64,000 nucleotides of DNA from Nocardioides rotundus (GTDB taxonomy: Bacteria; Actinomycetota; Actinomycetes; Propionibacteriales; Nocardioidaceae). A program made the translations under genes and the position numbers. A model generated the notes under the pieces. It searched no databases, was not told the origin of the DNA, and saw only the letters and a list, made by a program, of their open reading frames with translations. Positions 31,625-40,485 of this stretch are shown here, piece after piece. Within the stretch, counting starts at the first letter, position 1; each line of letters starts with the position of its first letter. Location: contig NZ_CP082922.1 in NCBI RefSeq assembly GCF_019931675.1, positions 1,441,001-1,505,000 on the forward strand, in the 5' to 3' direction.

Positions 31625-32040
31625 TCAGCCCAGCAGGGCGACGAGCTCCCGGTCGAGATCGAGGTGGTGGTGCTCGCGGCCGGCGGGGACCACGGCGTAC
31701 GCCAGGTCCAGGAACGCCTCCAGGTCGCGCGTGCGCACCATCGCCACGAACGAGCCTCAGGGCCTCGTAGGACAAGCACGGTGACGGCGTTGCCGTCCTC
31801 GTCCAGCCCGGGGCAGACGGCGACGTCGCCCTCGCCGGTGGGGGTCGAGCGGCCAACCTCCAGCAGGTCGCGCGCGAACGTCCACGGCACCTGCTCGTCG
31901 CCGCTGGAGAACAGCACGGTGACGCTGAAGGGCTCGTCCGGGTCGTAGTTGAACGAGGCCTCGACCAGGCCGCGGTGACCGTCGGGGTCGACGCACTCGA
32001 TCGTCACGTCGTGGGTGACGGTCGTGGTGTTCTTGTGCAT
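31625..32040 (-). pseudogene. SsgA-like cell-division protein gene with a frameshift
   Basis: The start (TTTVTHDVTIECVDPDGHRG, then VPWTFARDLLEVGRSTPTGE) is typical of SsgA/SsgB-like proteins, which guide septum placement in sporulating actinomycetes. After VLRGPE (about 31755) the match moves to another frame, which reads GSFVAMVRTRDLEAFLDLAY and ends in LDLDRELVALLG at 31625. One G appears missing in a GAGGC context. Corrected length is 138 residues, normal for the family. It is either a real loss or a sequencing error. Confidence 0.75.
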
Positions 32041-32186
32041 CGGCGGGCCCCTCAGAATCTCGTTGGTGTTTCAAGCATGACGGATCGAGGGCCCCCGTGT
32101 GATGCGAACGCGGGAAGAAGTCTGTGGCGAGGTGAGTCACCGTGGGTGCATGGGCTAGAGTCTCCGACGCACCCGCTGGGTGCCGC

Positions 32187-32258
32187 GGGCGATTGGCGCA
32201 GTGGTAGCGCGCTTCGTTCACACCGAAGAGGTCACTGGTTCGAACCCAGTATCGCCCA
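32187..32258 (+). tRNA. tRNA-Val (CAC)
   Basis: 72-nt cloverleaf: acceptor GGGCGAT/ATCGCCC, anticodon stem CTTCG/CGAAG around TTCACAC with anticodon CAC, T-loop TTCGAAC, discriminator A. No attachment-site duplication is visible around it although its 3' end resembles that of tRNA-Val(GAC). Confidence 0.95.
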
Positions 32259-32319
32259 CCCCGCGTTCTTGCAGGTCGGAGGCGGTCCGGCAGTCAGCCG
32301 GACCGCCTCTCTCCTTTGG

Positions 32320-32709
32320 TCACGATGCCTTCTCCGGGCTGTCGGCGAGCTTGAGCCAGACGACGCCGGCGATGATCACGGCCAGCCAGAACGCCTTGGC
32401 GCCGGTCAGGGTCTCGTCGAAGAAGAGCGGGCCGAGGAGCGCCGCGCCGACGGCACCGACGCCGGCCCATACGGCGTAGCCGAGGCCGACGTCGATGGTG
32501 CGTAGAGAGACGCTGAGGGCGAAGAGGGTGAGCAAGAAGAAGACCACCGCTACCAGCGACCAGGTCGTTCGGGTGAAGCCCTCGCTGCCGCCCACGCTCA
32601 GCGCATAGCCGACCTCGAAGCAGCCAGCGAGGAGGAGCACGAGCCAGGCGCGTGCCCTGCCGTTGGCGGCGTTGGTGTCGGGAGTTGCAGAAGCGGTCTC
32701 GTTGGCCAT
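32320..32709 (-). CDS. SMR-family efflux protein, first of a pair
   Basis: A 129-residue four-helix small multidrug resistance protein with an extra 20-residue polar N-terminus. The essential membrane Glu is in GCFEVGYALS near residue 32; TIDVGLGYAVWAGVGAVGAALL is the signature third helix. The CFEVGYA pattern leans to the SugE/guanidinium-exporter side. AAAGGAAA precedes the ATG. It lies 66 bases after a second SMR gene; paired SMR proteins often form heterodimers (known for EbrAB and YkkCD). Confidence 0.88.
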   Translation of the reverse strand: MANETASATPDTNAANGRARAWLVLLLAGCFEVGYALSVGGSEGFTRTTWSLVAVVFFLLTLFALSVSLRTIDVGLGYAVWAGVGAVGAALLGPLFFDETLTGAKAFWLAVIIAGVVWLKLADSPEKAS

Positions 32710-32775
32710 GGTCGGGTTTCCTTTCAGAGTCGGGAGTCAAGGGGTCTTGCTGCGGGAGATTCGTGTCCGGACCGT

Positions 32776-33096
32776 TCATGCGGAGCCGCTGAGCTGGAGG
32801 CCGATGACGCCGATGATCACGGTGGCGATGCCCAGCAGCTTTCGCCGGTCCAGGCGCTGCCCGAACAAGACAGCGCCGAGCAGGACGATCCCCACACCAG
32901 AGACAGAGGTCCAGATCGCATATCCGACCCCGACGTCGAAGGTGAGCAGGGCCAGACTGAGGAAGTAGGTGGCGATGCCGCCGCTGATCAGCGTTGCGGC
33001 GGTCCACCGCACGTTGGTGAAGCCGTCCGCCTTCCCTGCGGCGATGGCCACGGTGGTCTCGAAGACGACGGCGACGGCGAGGTAGAGCCAGTGCAT
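32776..33096 (-). CDS. SMR-family efflux protein, second of a pair
   Basis: A 106-residue four-helix SMR protein (WLYLAVAVVFETTVAIAAGK with the essential Glu near residue 13; TFDVGVGYAIWTSVSGVGIV). The length is standard. AAAGGAA lies eight bases before the ATG. Together with the 129-residue partner it likely forms a proton-coupled heterodimer exporting small cations. It follows the deaminase gene by 32 bases in the MerR-linked leftward operon. Confidence 0.88.
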   Translation of the reverse strand: MHWLYLAVAVVFETTVAIAAGKADGFTNVRWTAATLISGGIATYFLSLALLTFDVGVGYAIWTSVSGVGIVLLGAVLFGQRLDRRKLLGIATVIIGVIGLQLSGSA

Positions 33097-33128
33097 GGAC
33101 GGGTTCCTTTCGAAGCGGAGGCGAACTG

Positions 33129-33644
33129 TCAGCAGTGAGGCAGGTCGATCGGAGGCCTGCGGGCGGCCCCGGTGGCGCGTAACTGCTGGTAGGTGGTGAA
33201 GGGCTCCAGGGCCCGGTCGACGGGAAGGGCGTGCATCAGGTCGCTTCGTTGGCGGTCGGTGATGCCGAAGGCCGCGTAGCTGCTCCGGTAGTCGAATCCG
33301 AGGTCGGAGACCGCGTCACGATCGACGGCGACGTAGATCGACTCGACCCGGTGGTCGATGGCGAAGCGGTAGCAGCGTCCGCACGGCTCCCCGGTGGCCA
33401 GCACGGCTGCGCCGGCCAGGTCGACATCACCTTGCGTGGCCATCGCGTCCTTCATCGCCACGATCTCGGCGTGGGCCCACGGGTCCCCAGTCTCCAGGAC
33501 CCGGTTGACGCCGTACTCGGAGATCACGCGACCTTCCCTGAGGACGACGCCGACGAACGGCAGGCCACCGGACTCGACATGCCGGATGCTGGCCTCCACT
33601 GCCTGCGCCATGACCTGAGTGACGGTGCTCGGATCGCTGCTCAT
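33129..33644 (-). CDS. Nucleoside/CMP-dCMP-type deaminase
   Basis: A 171-residue zinc deaminase of the cytidine/guanine deaminase superfamily. Zinc and catalytic residues: HAEIVAM near residue 58 and the PCGRC pair near 90 (spacing of one residue shorter than the usual PCxxC is not the case: P-C-G-R-C fits). The substrate may be a base, a nucleoside or a guanidine-like compound; presence beside SMR exporters makes detoxification possible (inference). Coupled by an ATGA overlap to the DsbA-like gene. Confidence 0.8.
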   Translation of the reverse strand: MSSDPSTVTQVMAQAVEASIRHVESGGLPFVGVVLREGRVISEYGVNRVLETGDPWAHAEIVAMKDAMATQGDVDLAGAAVLATGEPCGRCYRFAIDHRVESIYVAVDRDAVSDLGFDYRSSYAAFGITDRQRSDLMHALPVDRALEPFTTYQQLRATGAARRPPIDLPHC

Positions 33645-34234
33645 GCAGCCGCCTCGTCCAGTGCTCGGCGGATGGCGCCTTCGGCGGCAACGCCCTCGAA
33701 CCGCCGAGATCCGATGAGGATGGTGGGTACGACGGTGATGTCCGCCTCGGCGGCCTCGGCCAGCGCTCGACGATGCCGCTCGGCGTACCCCTCATCGCTC
33801 AACGCCTGGTCGTACGCGACCGGGTCGAGGCCGACTTCCTCCGCCAGGCGGGACAAGACCGCGCGGTCTCCGATATCGAGGTCCTCGCGGAAGAACGCCC
33901 TCAGCATCCGACGGTGGTAGGCGGCCGCCCGGTCCTGTTCTGCGGCGTATTGGGCGCCGCGGAACGCCAGCTCGGTGTAGGGCTGACGCGAGACGGTAGG
34001 CAGCTGCATCGACACACCGAAGCGCTCGGCCATCGGGTAGACCGCCCGCTGCCAGATCTCCGGTAGGTAGGCGTCCTCGGGCCGCAGCGTGGGGGCAGGA
34101 TATGGCCGGAGCTCGTGCGGATGGTGGACCACCTCGACATCACCACGGTCGCCGATCGCCCGGTCGATCAACTCCTCGGCGATCAAACAGAACGGGCATA
34201 CGTAGTCCGACCACACATGGATCTGCGTGTTCAT
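33641..34234 (-). CDS. DsbA/FrnE-family thiol oxidoreductase-like protein
   Basis: A 197-residue thioredoxin-fold protein of the FrnE/2-hydroxychromene isomerase-like group. The redox motif CPFC is at about residues 13-16 (VWSDYVCPFCLIAEELID); cis-Pro segment is ITVVPTILIG near 170. No signal peptide, so it is cytoplasmic. The ATG has GGAGGACTGGG upstream. First gene of the leftward operon DsbA / deaminase / SMR / SMR, divergent from a MerR regulator. Confidence 0.88.
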   Translation of the reverse strand: MNTQIHVWSDYVCPFCLIAEELIDRAIGDRGDVEVVHHPHELRPYPAPTLRPEDAYLPEIWQRAVYPMAERFGVSMQLPTVSRQPYTELAFRGAQYAAEQDRAAAYHRRMLRAFFREDLDIGDRAVLSRLAEEVGLDPVAYDQALSDEGYAERHRRALAEAAEADITVVPTILIGSRRFEGVAAEGAIRRALDEAAA

Positions 34235-34290
34235 CCCAGTCCTCCTGTTTCAAAGGCGCTCCTGGTGGGCGCGACGCCTCGATCGTGGAA

Positions 34291-34308
34291 CTTCACACCG
34301 GTGTCAAG
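34291..34308. promoter_or_regulatory. Probable MerR operator between divergent genes
   Basis: CTTCACACCGGTGTCAAG is a nine-base inverted repeat with one mismatch pair, centred 53 bases before the MerR start. MerR proteins bind such dyads between promoter elements. It could control both the merR-like gene and the divergent DsbA/deaminase/SMR operon. Confidence 0.6.
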
Positions 34309-34352
34309 TGCAAGACTGGAGGCGCGACGACACCACGAGTGGGAGGTTTCGA

Positions 34353-34715
34353 ATGCGTATCGGCGAGCTGGCAGACGCCAGTGGCGTCAGCGCCCGGTCG
34401 CTGCGCTACTACGAGGAGATCGGGCTGATTCGCTCTGAGCGCACCCCCGGCGGGTGGCGTGATTTCGACGAAGCCACGGTCGAGCGCGTCGTCATGATCC
34501 AGCATCTGTTCGCTGCCGGCCTCTGCAGTGCCACCATCGACGAGCTCCTCCCTTGTCTGGAGGCACCACCCGAGGAGCGCACCGACGTCATGGAGCAACT
34601 GCTCGCCCAAGAGGTCGAACGTCTCGAGGGCAAGCGACGCGACATCGACCGCGAGCTCGACACCCTGCAGGCACTGCGCGCAGACGTGTCTTCGTCCTCT
34701 CCCTCACGCAAGTAG
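34353..34715 (+). CDS. MerR-family transcriptional regulator
   Basis: A 120-residue regulator: N-terminal winged helix (MRIGELADASGVSARSLRYY, EEIGLIRSERTPGGWRDFDE) and a dimerisation coiled coil near 75-110. It has no separate effector domain, so it senses a small ligand, metal or redox state through the coil; Cys residues occur at about 54 and 65. GGGAGG precedes the ATG by eight bases. Divergent from the DsbA/deaminase/SMR operon with a dyad between. Confidence 0.88.
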   Translation: MRIGELADASGVSARSLRYYEEIGLIRSERTPGGWRDFDEATVERVVMIQHLFAAGLCSATIDELLPCLEAPPEERTDVMEQLLAQEVERLEGKRRDIDRELDTLQALRADVSSSSPSRK

Positions 34716-34832
34716 TCGGGTCCAGCTGCGTGCTCGCCAGCGGTGGTGCATGGTCCACGCCCACTCGACTCGACGCTTTCGGTACGCCGCGATCCGCTCG
34801 CCGACTCACGAGATCTCGGGCATGATGATCGG

Positions 34833-35327
34833 GTGGGCACGGGTCCAGTGGCACGGCTGCTGCTGGTGGCTGCTCTCCTGACGGGTGGCTGCAGTGCGGA
34901 GCCGGAGACCGACAAGCCTGAGCAGGCCAGCACGCCCGAGGTCTCCGCACAGGACGACGCGGGCGCTTCCGCCAAATGTGTGGCTCCGCGGCAGAGCGAG
35001 ACGGGCATGCCCGAGCTGCGGGGTGTGGGTGCTGACGGGGGTGAACTCTGGGCGCTCATCTTCGGCGACTACCCCGCCCGCCAAGACCGTCAGATCAAGA
35101 TCGTCTGGAAGATGGCCGGGAGCGGCCCCTTGACCCTGTACGCGACCCGTCCCGGCGGAAGCAGAGTCGATCCGCTGTGGGGACCCGAGGAACATCCGGA
35201 GAGCAACTGGGATCGGCCTGGAGATGAATGGGGTTCTGGCTGGCGATTTCCGCGGTCGGGATGCTGGACCGTTCATCTGGTCCGTGGCTCCGTCCACGGA
35301 ACCGCAGGCATCCGGGTCACCAGTTGA
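34833..35327 (+). CDS. Putative lipoprotein of unknown function
   Basis: A 164-residue protein with a short signal peptide and lipobox LTGGC; the mature part starts CSAEPETDKPEQ with an acidic linker. It has two further Cys (AKCVAPR and SGCWTVHL), likely a disulfide, and resembles secreted beta-rich proteins (WGSGWRFPRSGCWTVHL). No family assigned. The start is uncertain: GTG at 34833 or 34848, and no strong ribosome site is visible. Confidence 0.6.
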   Translation: MGTGPVARLLLVAALLTGGCSAEPETDKPEQASTPEVSAQDDAGASAKCVAPRQSETGMPELRGVGADGGELWALIFGDYPARQDRQIKIVWKMAGSGPLTLYATRPGGSRVDPLWGPEEHPESNWDRPGDEWGSGWRFPRSGCWTVHLVRGSVHGTAGIRVTS

Positions 35328-35342
35328 CCGTCAGCCGAGCCC

Positions 35343-35397
35343 CCCGGGAGCAGAATGCAGGTTTCCAGTGCTGAGAACCTGCATTTCGCTCCCCGGG
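35343..35397. terminator. Long palindrome between convergent genes
   Basis: An almost perfect stem of about 20 bp: GGGAGCAGAATGCAGGTT at the left pairs with AACCTGCATTTCGCTCCC at the right around a 12-base loop. It lies between the lipoprotein gene and the convergent DUF4012 gene and can terminate both. The length and conserved look suggest it may be a dispersed repeat as well. Confidence 0.65.
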
Positions 35398-35424
35398 CGC
35401 GCGAGCGGGTGACGCGGCGGCCGC

Positions 35425-37296
35425 TCACCGCTCCAGCGGGAGCTCCCACGTGGTCGACTCGGTGACCGCACCGGCGTCCAGGACGGCACCGCCGTCGGTG
35501 GCGCGCCAGCCGTCGGGGAGGTCGCCGGAGGCGCCGTACCCCTCGGGGAAGGTGACCCGCACCCGCACCCGCTGCGGCGTGACCATGCCCTGCGGGTCGT
35601 AGCTGAGCCGGTAGGTCAGCCGGTCGCCGTCGACGACCGAGGCGCGCGGCACCGAGTAGGACAGCTCCTGGACCACGGGCTCGTTGGGTGGCAGGTCGAA
35701 GATCCTGCGCACCCACGGGCGGCCGTCCAGCGTGGGATGTCCGGGCCGCAGCTCCGCCCCGTCGGGGTCGGAGAGCTCGGCGCCCTGCGGGAGCACCTGC
35801 AGCAGCCACAGGTTGGTCCAGCGGGTCAGGTATCCCTGCTGCGGGTCCTCGCCCGGGCCGCGGTAGGGCGGGGCGTCGTTGAGCAGGCGGAGGCTGGTCC
35901 GCACCTGCGCGCTCCCGTCGGCGGCCAGGCGTACGTCGGAGGTCAGGGTCCGCTGCTCCCAGTAGCCCGCCTTGGACCCGCCGATGCTCATCGAGAACGC
36001 CGAGAGGTAGTCGTTCGGCGTACGGGTCAGCTGCCCGCCCATGTCGGCGGCGGCGAACGCGCGGTCCAGCTCGGGGTCCGTCGACACGATCGCCAGGTGC
36101 CGGTCGAGCGCGGCGCGGTACATCGCCCGCACGACACCGGCGCTGTTCCGCCCGCTCATCAGCCGCTCGGTGACCGCCTCCACCAGCAGCTTGTTGAGGT
36201 CCTTGCGCGCGGCGACGTCCTGCACCCGGTCATAGCTGCGCGCCTGGATCTCCACCAGGTTGTCCGCGGTCACCTTGCCGTAGACGGGCACCGTCACCGG
36301 GCCGGTGGCGCGCAGCAGCTCCGCGATGGCCGGGACGTCCATGGCCACCAGGGTCTGCTGCTCCTCGCCGGTCGCCGCGCCCCACGCGTTGAGCAGCTCG
36401 CGTCCCGACACCGCCCAGTCCGGGTGGTAGGTCGACCGGGGCAGACGGTTCTTGTGGAAGGGGTTGCCTCGCACCGGCGGAGTCGGCCGGACCGCCCACG
36501 GCTCCGACACGTCGGTCATGTCGCGGGTCTCGCCGAACTCCGCGCGCCCGTCGGTGACGGTCGCGGTGCTGAAGGCCAGCGGCAGCCCGCCGGACCAGCG
36601 CAGCTCGCCCGGGTTGAGCAGCGCGATCAGGTACGACGCCTCCCCGTCGGCTCCGAGCATCCGGGGGAGCGCCGCCAGCACGGGGCGTGCCCGGCGCAGC
36701 CCCTCGGCCATCGGCACGATCTCCGCGGCCGCGGCGTCGCGGGCCTGGCTGATCCGATCGCCCACCAGGGGAGCGGTGCCCTCGACCGCCTCCAGCTCGC
36801 GTTGGGCGGCGCGGGCCTGGTTCCCCGCGCGACCGGCGGCCGCCACCAGGCGGGTCACCCGCGGCAGGTCGAAGCGGCCGTCGCGGAACACCCGCTGATC
36901 GCCCTCCTCGCTCAGCGGCGCATACAGCTCGATGCCCGTCTCCGCGACCGAGGTCGCGTGGTCCATGGCGTTGACCAGGTGCCGCGCGTCGCTGACCGCG
37001 CTCCCGAAGATGGGTACGGCGGCCAGCACGGACCGCCCGGTCCCGCTCGTGCGCTCCCGCGCATCGCGGACCTCCGCACGCGCCTGCGCGATCTGCTCGC
37101 GGGCCCGCGGGACGTCGCCGTCCTCCGCCGCGGCCTGCGCCCGCGCCAGCGACGACCGGGCCGCCGCCGCGTCACCGGGGAGCCTGACGAGTGGGGCAGC
37201 GGCGAGGACCAGGAGGAACCCCCCGACCACGACGACCAAGAGCGCCAGGGCCACCCATAGGCCGCGCCGGCGACGTACCCCCTCGCGCCTGCCCAT
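35425..37296 (-). CDS. DUF4012 membrane-anchored protein
   Basis: A 623-residue protein with one N-terminal membrane helix ([20 protein letters not shown]) and a long extracellular DUF4012 region ([60 protein letters not shown]). DUF4012 proteins are often near capsule or exopolysaccharide genes but their activity is unknown. TACTCT lies seven bases before the ATG (leaderless). It is divergent from thrS with 94 bases between. Confidence 0.85.
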   Translation of the reverse strand: MGRREGVRRRRGLWVALALLVVVVGGFLLVLAAAPLVRLPGDAAAARSSLARAQAAAEDGDVPRAREQIAQARAEVRDARERTSGTGRSVLAAVPIFGSAVSDARHLVNAMDHATSVAETGIELYAPLSEEGDQRVFRDGRFDLPRVTRLVAAAGRAGNQARAAQRELEAVEGTAPLVGDRISQARDAAAAEIVPMAEGLRRARPVLAALPRMLGADGEASYLIALLNPGELRWSGGLPLAFSTATVTDGRAEFGETRDMTDVSEPWAVRPTPPVRGNPFHKNRLPRSTYHPDWAVSGRELLNAWGAATGEEQQTLVAMDVPAIAELLRATGPVTVPVYGKVTADNLVEIQARSYDRVQDVAARKDLNKLLVEAVTERLMSGRNSAGVVRAMYRAALDRHLAIVSTDPELDRAFAAADMGGQLTRTPNDYLSAFSMSIGGSKAGYWEQRTLTSDVRLAADGSAQVRTSLRLLNDAPPYRGPGEDPQQGYLTRWTNLWLLQVLPQGAELSDPDGAELRPGHPTLDGRPWVRRIFDLPPNEPVVQELSYSVPRASVVDGDRLTYRLSYDPQGMVTPQRVRVRVTFPEGYGASGDLPDGWRATDGGAVLDAGAVTESTTWELPLER

Positions 37297-37390
37297 GCGG
37301 CGAAGAGTAGCGGGGATAACCGGCGCGACCGAGGACCCGGCCGATGGATACGATCGCCGGGTCGCCGTACCGCTGAAGAGAGGAGCCCTG

Positions 37391-39349
37391 GTGAAGGCCT
37401 GGGAGAAGTTCGCCGACCAGCCCGAGATCGTCGCTGCGCGGGTGGACGGTGAGCTGTGGGACCTCGCCCGCGAGCTCCCCGAGGGGGCCGAGGTCGAGGG
37501 GGTCGCCATCGACAGCCCCGACGGGCTGGACATCCTGCGGCACTCGACCGCGCACGTGCTCGCCCAGGCGGTCCAGCAGACCTTCCCCGACGCCAAGCTC
37601 GGCATCGGCCCGCCGGTGACCGACGGCTTCTACTACGACTTCGACGTCGACACCCCGTTCGTCCCCGAGGACCTCGAGCGCCTCGAGACCGCGATGCGCA
37701 AGATCATCAAGGCCAACCAGCGCTTCGAGCGCCGGGTCACCACCGACGCCGAGGCCCTCGACGAGCTGCAGGACGAGCCCTACAAGGTCGAGCTGATCGG
37801 CCTCAAGGGCGGGGTCTCGACGGGCTCGACCAGCGAGGGTGTCTCGACCACCGAGGACCTGGCCGAGGGCGCGTCGGTCGAGGTCGGAGGCGGCGAGCTG
37901 ACCATCTACGACAACGTCGACCGCAACGGCGAGACCGCCTGGTCCGACCTGTGCCGCGGCCCCCACCTGCCCACCACCAAGCGGATCCCGGCCTTCAAGC
38001 TGACCCGCACCGCGGCGGCGTACTGGCGCGGCGATGAGAAGAACAAGCAGCTGCAGCGCATCTACGGCACCGCCTGGCCGACCAAGGAGGCGCTGGCCGA
38101 CTACCTGCACCGCCTGGAGGAGGCCGAGAAGCGCGACCACCGCAAGCTCGGCCGCGAGCTCGACCTCTACTCCTTCCCCGACGAGATCGGCTCCGGGCTG
38201 CCCGTCTTCCACCCCAAGGGCGGCGTGATCAAGCGGGAGATGGAGGACTACGTCCGCCGGCGGCACATCGAGGAGGGCTTCGAGTACGTCGGCACCCCGC
38301 ACATCGCCAAGGAGGGGCTCTTCTACACCTCCGGCCACCTGCCCTACTACGGCGAGGGCATGTTCCCCCCGCTGGACGTCGACGGCATGGACTACCGCCT
38401 CAAGGCGATGAACTGCCCCATGCACAACCTCATCTACCGCTCCCGGCAGCGCTCCTACCGCGAGCTGCCGCTGCGGCTCTTCGAGTTCGGCTCGGTCTAC
38501 CGCCACGAGAAGTCCGGCGTCGTGCACGGCCTGACCCGGGTGCGCGGGTTCGCCCAGGACGACTCGCACTCCTACGTCACCCCCGAGCAGGCGCCCGAGG
38601 AGATCAAGCACCTGCTCGACTTCTGCCTGGGGCTCTTCCGCGACTTCGGGCTCGACGACTTCTATCTTGAGCTCTCCACCCGCGACGACGCCAAGCCGGA
38701 CAAGTTCATCGGCTCCGACGAGGACTGGGCGAAGGCCACCGCGGTCTTGGAGAAGGTCGCCACCGACTCCGGGCTCGAGCTCGTGCCCGACCCCGGGGGA
38801 GCGGCCTACTACGGCCCGAAGATCTCGGTGCAGGCGCGCGACGCGATCGGTCGCACCTGGCAGATGTCGACCATCCAGTACGACTTCAACCAGCCCTCGG
38901 CCGACCGCTTCGACCTGGAGTACGTCGACGCCGACGGCTCCCGGCAGCAGCCCGTGATGATCCACTCGGCGAAGTTCGGCTCCATCGAACGCTTCATCGG
39001 CGTGCTCGTCGAGCACTACGCCGGCGCCTTCCCTCCCTGGCTCGCGCCCGTGCAGGTGCAGGGCATCCCGGTCGCCGAGCGACACCTGGACCACCTGCAC
39101 GACATGGCGAAGCAGATGCGGGCGGCCGGGCTGCGGGTGGAGATCGACGACTCCGACGACCGGATGCAGAAGAAGATCCGCAACGCGCAACTGCAGAAGG
39201 TGCCGTTCATGATGATCGCCGGCGACCAGGACGTGGAGTCCGGCGCGGTCTCCTTCCGCTACCGCGACGGCCGCCAGGACAACGGCGTACCCGTCGAGGA
39301 GGCGATCCGGGGCGTGGCCGACGCGGTCGCGAGCAAGGAGCAGGTCTGA
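37391..39349 (+). CDS. thrS: Threonine-tRNA ligase, with a repeat-derived insertion
   Basis: Class II synthetase that charges tRNA-Thr and edits Ser-tRNA. 652 residues: short TGS region (to about 55), editing domain with the HSTAH motif near 60, class II core with [11 protein letters not shown] and [15 protein letters not shown], and a C-terminal anticodon domain. Between residues about 142 and 157 it has [16 protein letters not shown], encoded by a copy of the dispersed GTCTCGAC repeat; other ThrRS lack this stretch. The GTG start was chosen for the AGAGAGGAG site ten bases upstream. Confidence 0.97.
   Translation: MKAWEKFADQPEIVAARVDGELWDLARELPEGAEVEGVAIDSPDGLDILRHSTAHVLAQAVQQTFPDAKLGIGPPVTDGFYYDFDVDTPFVPEDLERLETAMRKIIKANQRFERRVTTDAEALDELQDEPYKVELIGLKGGVSTGSTSEGVSTTEDLAEGASVEVGGGELTIYDNVDRNGETAWSDLCRGPHLPTTKRIPAFKLTRTAAAYWRGDEKNKQLQRIYGTAWPTKEALADYLHRLEEAEKRDHRKLGRELDLYSFPDEIGSGLPVFHPKGGVIKREMEDYVRRRHIEEGFEYVGTPHIAKEGLFYTSGHLPYYGEGMFPPLDVDGMDYRLKAMNCPMHNLIYRSRQRSYRELPLRLFEFGSVYRHEKSGVVHGLTRVRGFAQDDSHSYVTPEQAPEEIKHLLDFCLGLFRDFGLDDFYLELSTRDDAKPDKFIGSDEDWAKATAVLEKVATDSGLELVPDPGGAAYYGPKISVQARDAIGRTWQMSTIQYDFNQPSADRFDLEYVDADGSRQQPVMIHSAKFGSIERFIGVLVEHYAGAFPPWLAPVQVQGIPVAERHLDHLHDMAKQMRAAGLRVEIDDSDDRMQKKIRNAQLQKVPFMMIAGDQDVESGAVSFRYRDGRQDNGVPVEEAIRGVADAVASKEQV
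37814..37854 (+). repeat. Dispersed GTCTCGAC repeat inside thrS
   Basis: GTCTCGACGGGCTCGACCAG (37814-37833, then CGA) differs at one base from the intergenic unit starting at 55933, and a partial unit GTCTCGACCACCGA follows at 37841. The insertion keeps the reading frame and lies between the editing-domain strands. Confidence 0.75.
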
Positions 39350-39372
39350 GGGGCTGAGCCCGTCGTCTGCGA

Positions 39373-39402
39373 CACACTGTCACAGAAACCCTTGACAGTG
39401 TG
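39373..39402. promoter_or_regulatory. Probable TetR operator and promoter of the AurF operon
   Basis: Perfect 10-bp inverted repeat CACACTGTCA / TGACAGTGTG separated by 10 bases. Its right arm overlaps a -35-like TTGACA (39392-39397); a TAATCT -10 box follows at 39417. A repressor bound here would block the promoter. The TetR gene at the end of the operon is the obvious candidate. Confidence 0.75.
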
Positions 39403-39462
39403 ACGTGGTGTCGCACTAATCTTGTCGATATCTCCCTGACCCGTCGACGAGAGGCACGTGCG

Positions 39463-40446
39463 ATGACGCAGACACAGCCCCACCCCGACACCGAGACCCG
39501 CGCCTACGAGGACCGCCTCCGGACCCTGTCCGAGGCGTCGGTCCACCAGCACTTCGACGCCTTCACCGACATCGCCTGGGACGACCCGGACTACGCGGTC
39601 GACCCCCAGGACCCGCGGTGGAAGCTGCCCTCCCACGACGCGCTGGGCGGCTCGGAGTGGTACCGGTCGCTCCCCGAGGCCGAGCAGATCCGGGTCGGCC
39701 TCTACCGCCAGGCCAACATCACCAAGGTCGGGCTGCAGTTCGAGCAGATCCTGATCAGCGGCCTGATGAACTTCGCGTTCTCCCTGCCCAACGGCTCCCC
39801 GGAGTTCCGCTACTCCACCCACGAGGCGACCGAGGAGTGCCACCACACCCAGATGTTCCAGGAGTTCGTGAACCGCTCCGGGCAGAAGGTGAAGGGCGGC
39901 TCGCTGTTCTTCCGGCTCGCCTCGCCGATCCTGCCGATGTTCGCGCGCTGGGTGCCCTTCGGCTTCTTCGTCGGCGTGCTCGCCGGCGAGGAGCCGATCG
40001 ACCACATGCAGAAGTCCGTGCTCCGGGCCGGCGAGCTGACCCACCCGCTGCTGCGGCGGATCATGCAGATCCACATCGCCGAGGAGGCGCGGCACATCGG
40101 CTTCGCCCACCAGTACCTCGAGCACAACGCGCCCCGTCTCGGCCGGATCGAGCGGTTCATCCTCTCCCTGCTGACGCCGGTCATCATGCGCTGGCTGTGC
40201 GACGAGATCATGAAGCCCTCGGCCCGCGCGCAGCGCGACATGGGCATCCCGGACGACGTCTTCAAGGAGATCTTCTGGGAGTCCCCGCACTCGCGGAAGG
40301 TGCTGCGCGACCTGTTCGCCGACGTGCGGATGCTCTGCCAGAACACCGGGCTGATGAACTTCTTCTCCCGCCGGGTGTGGAAGGCGATGAAGATCGACGG
40401 CCGCCCCTCCCGCTTCCGCAGCGAGGTCGCGTCGGCCGCCGCCTGA
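39463..40446 (+). CDS. AurF-type diiron oxygenase
   Basis: A 327-residue protein of the AurF (p-aminobenzoate N-oxygenase) family, a ferritin-like four-helix bundle with two irons. Ligand motifs are visible: HEATEECHHTQMFQEF near residue 123 and HIAEEARHIGFAHQYLEH near 205, with further Glu/His in between (LAGEEPIDHMQK). The natural substrate is unknown. It is the first gene of a three-gene operon with its electron donor and a TetR repressor, behind an inverted-repeat operator. Confidence 0.85.
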   Translation: MTQTQPHPDTETRAYEDRLRTLSEASVHQHFDAFTDIAWDDPDYAVDPQDPRWKLPSHDALGGSEWYRSLPEAEQIRVGLYRQANITKVGLQFEQILISGLMNFAFSLPNGSPEFRYSTHEATEECHHTQMFQEFVNRSGQKVKGGSLFFRLASPILPMFARWVPFGFFVGVLAGEEPIDHMQKSVLRAGELTHPLLRRIMQIHIAEEARHIGFAHQYLEHNAPRLGRIERFILSLLTPVIMRWLCDEIMKPSARAQRDMGIPDDVFKEIFWESPHSRKVLRDLFADVRMLCQNTGLMNFFSRRVWKAMKIDGRPSRFRSEVASAAA

Positions 40447-40485
40447 GCCGCCGTACGCCCACCACCACCAGATCGAGGATCCGCC

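Noticed and set aside
32187..32258. tRNA-Val(CAC) as a second integration site
   Set aside because: Its 3' end is similar to tRNA-Val(GAC) but no duplicated copy or integrase is adjacent.
37172..39190. Leftward 672-codon frame opposite thrS
   Set aside because: Shadow of thrS; low-complexity Val/Gly/Leu/Asp product with no domain.
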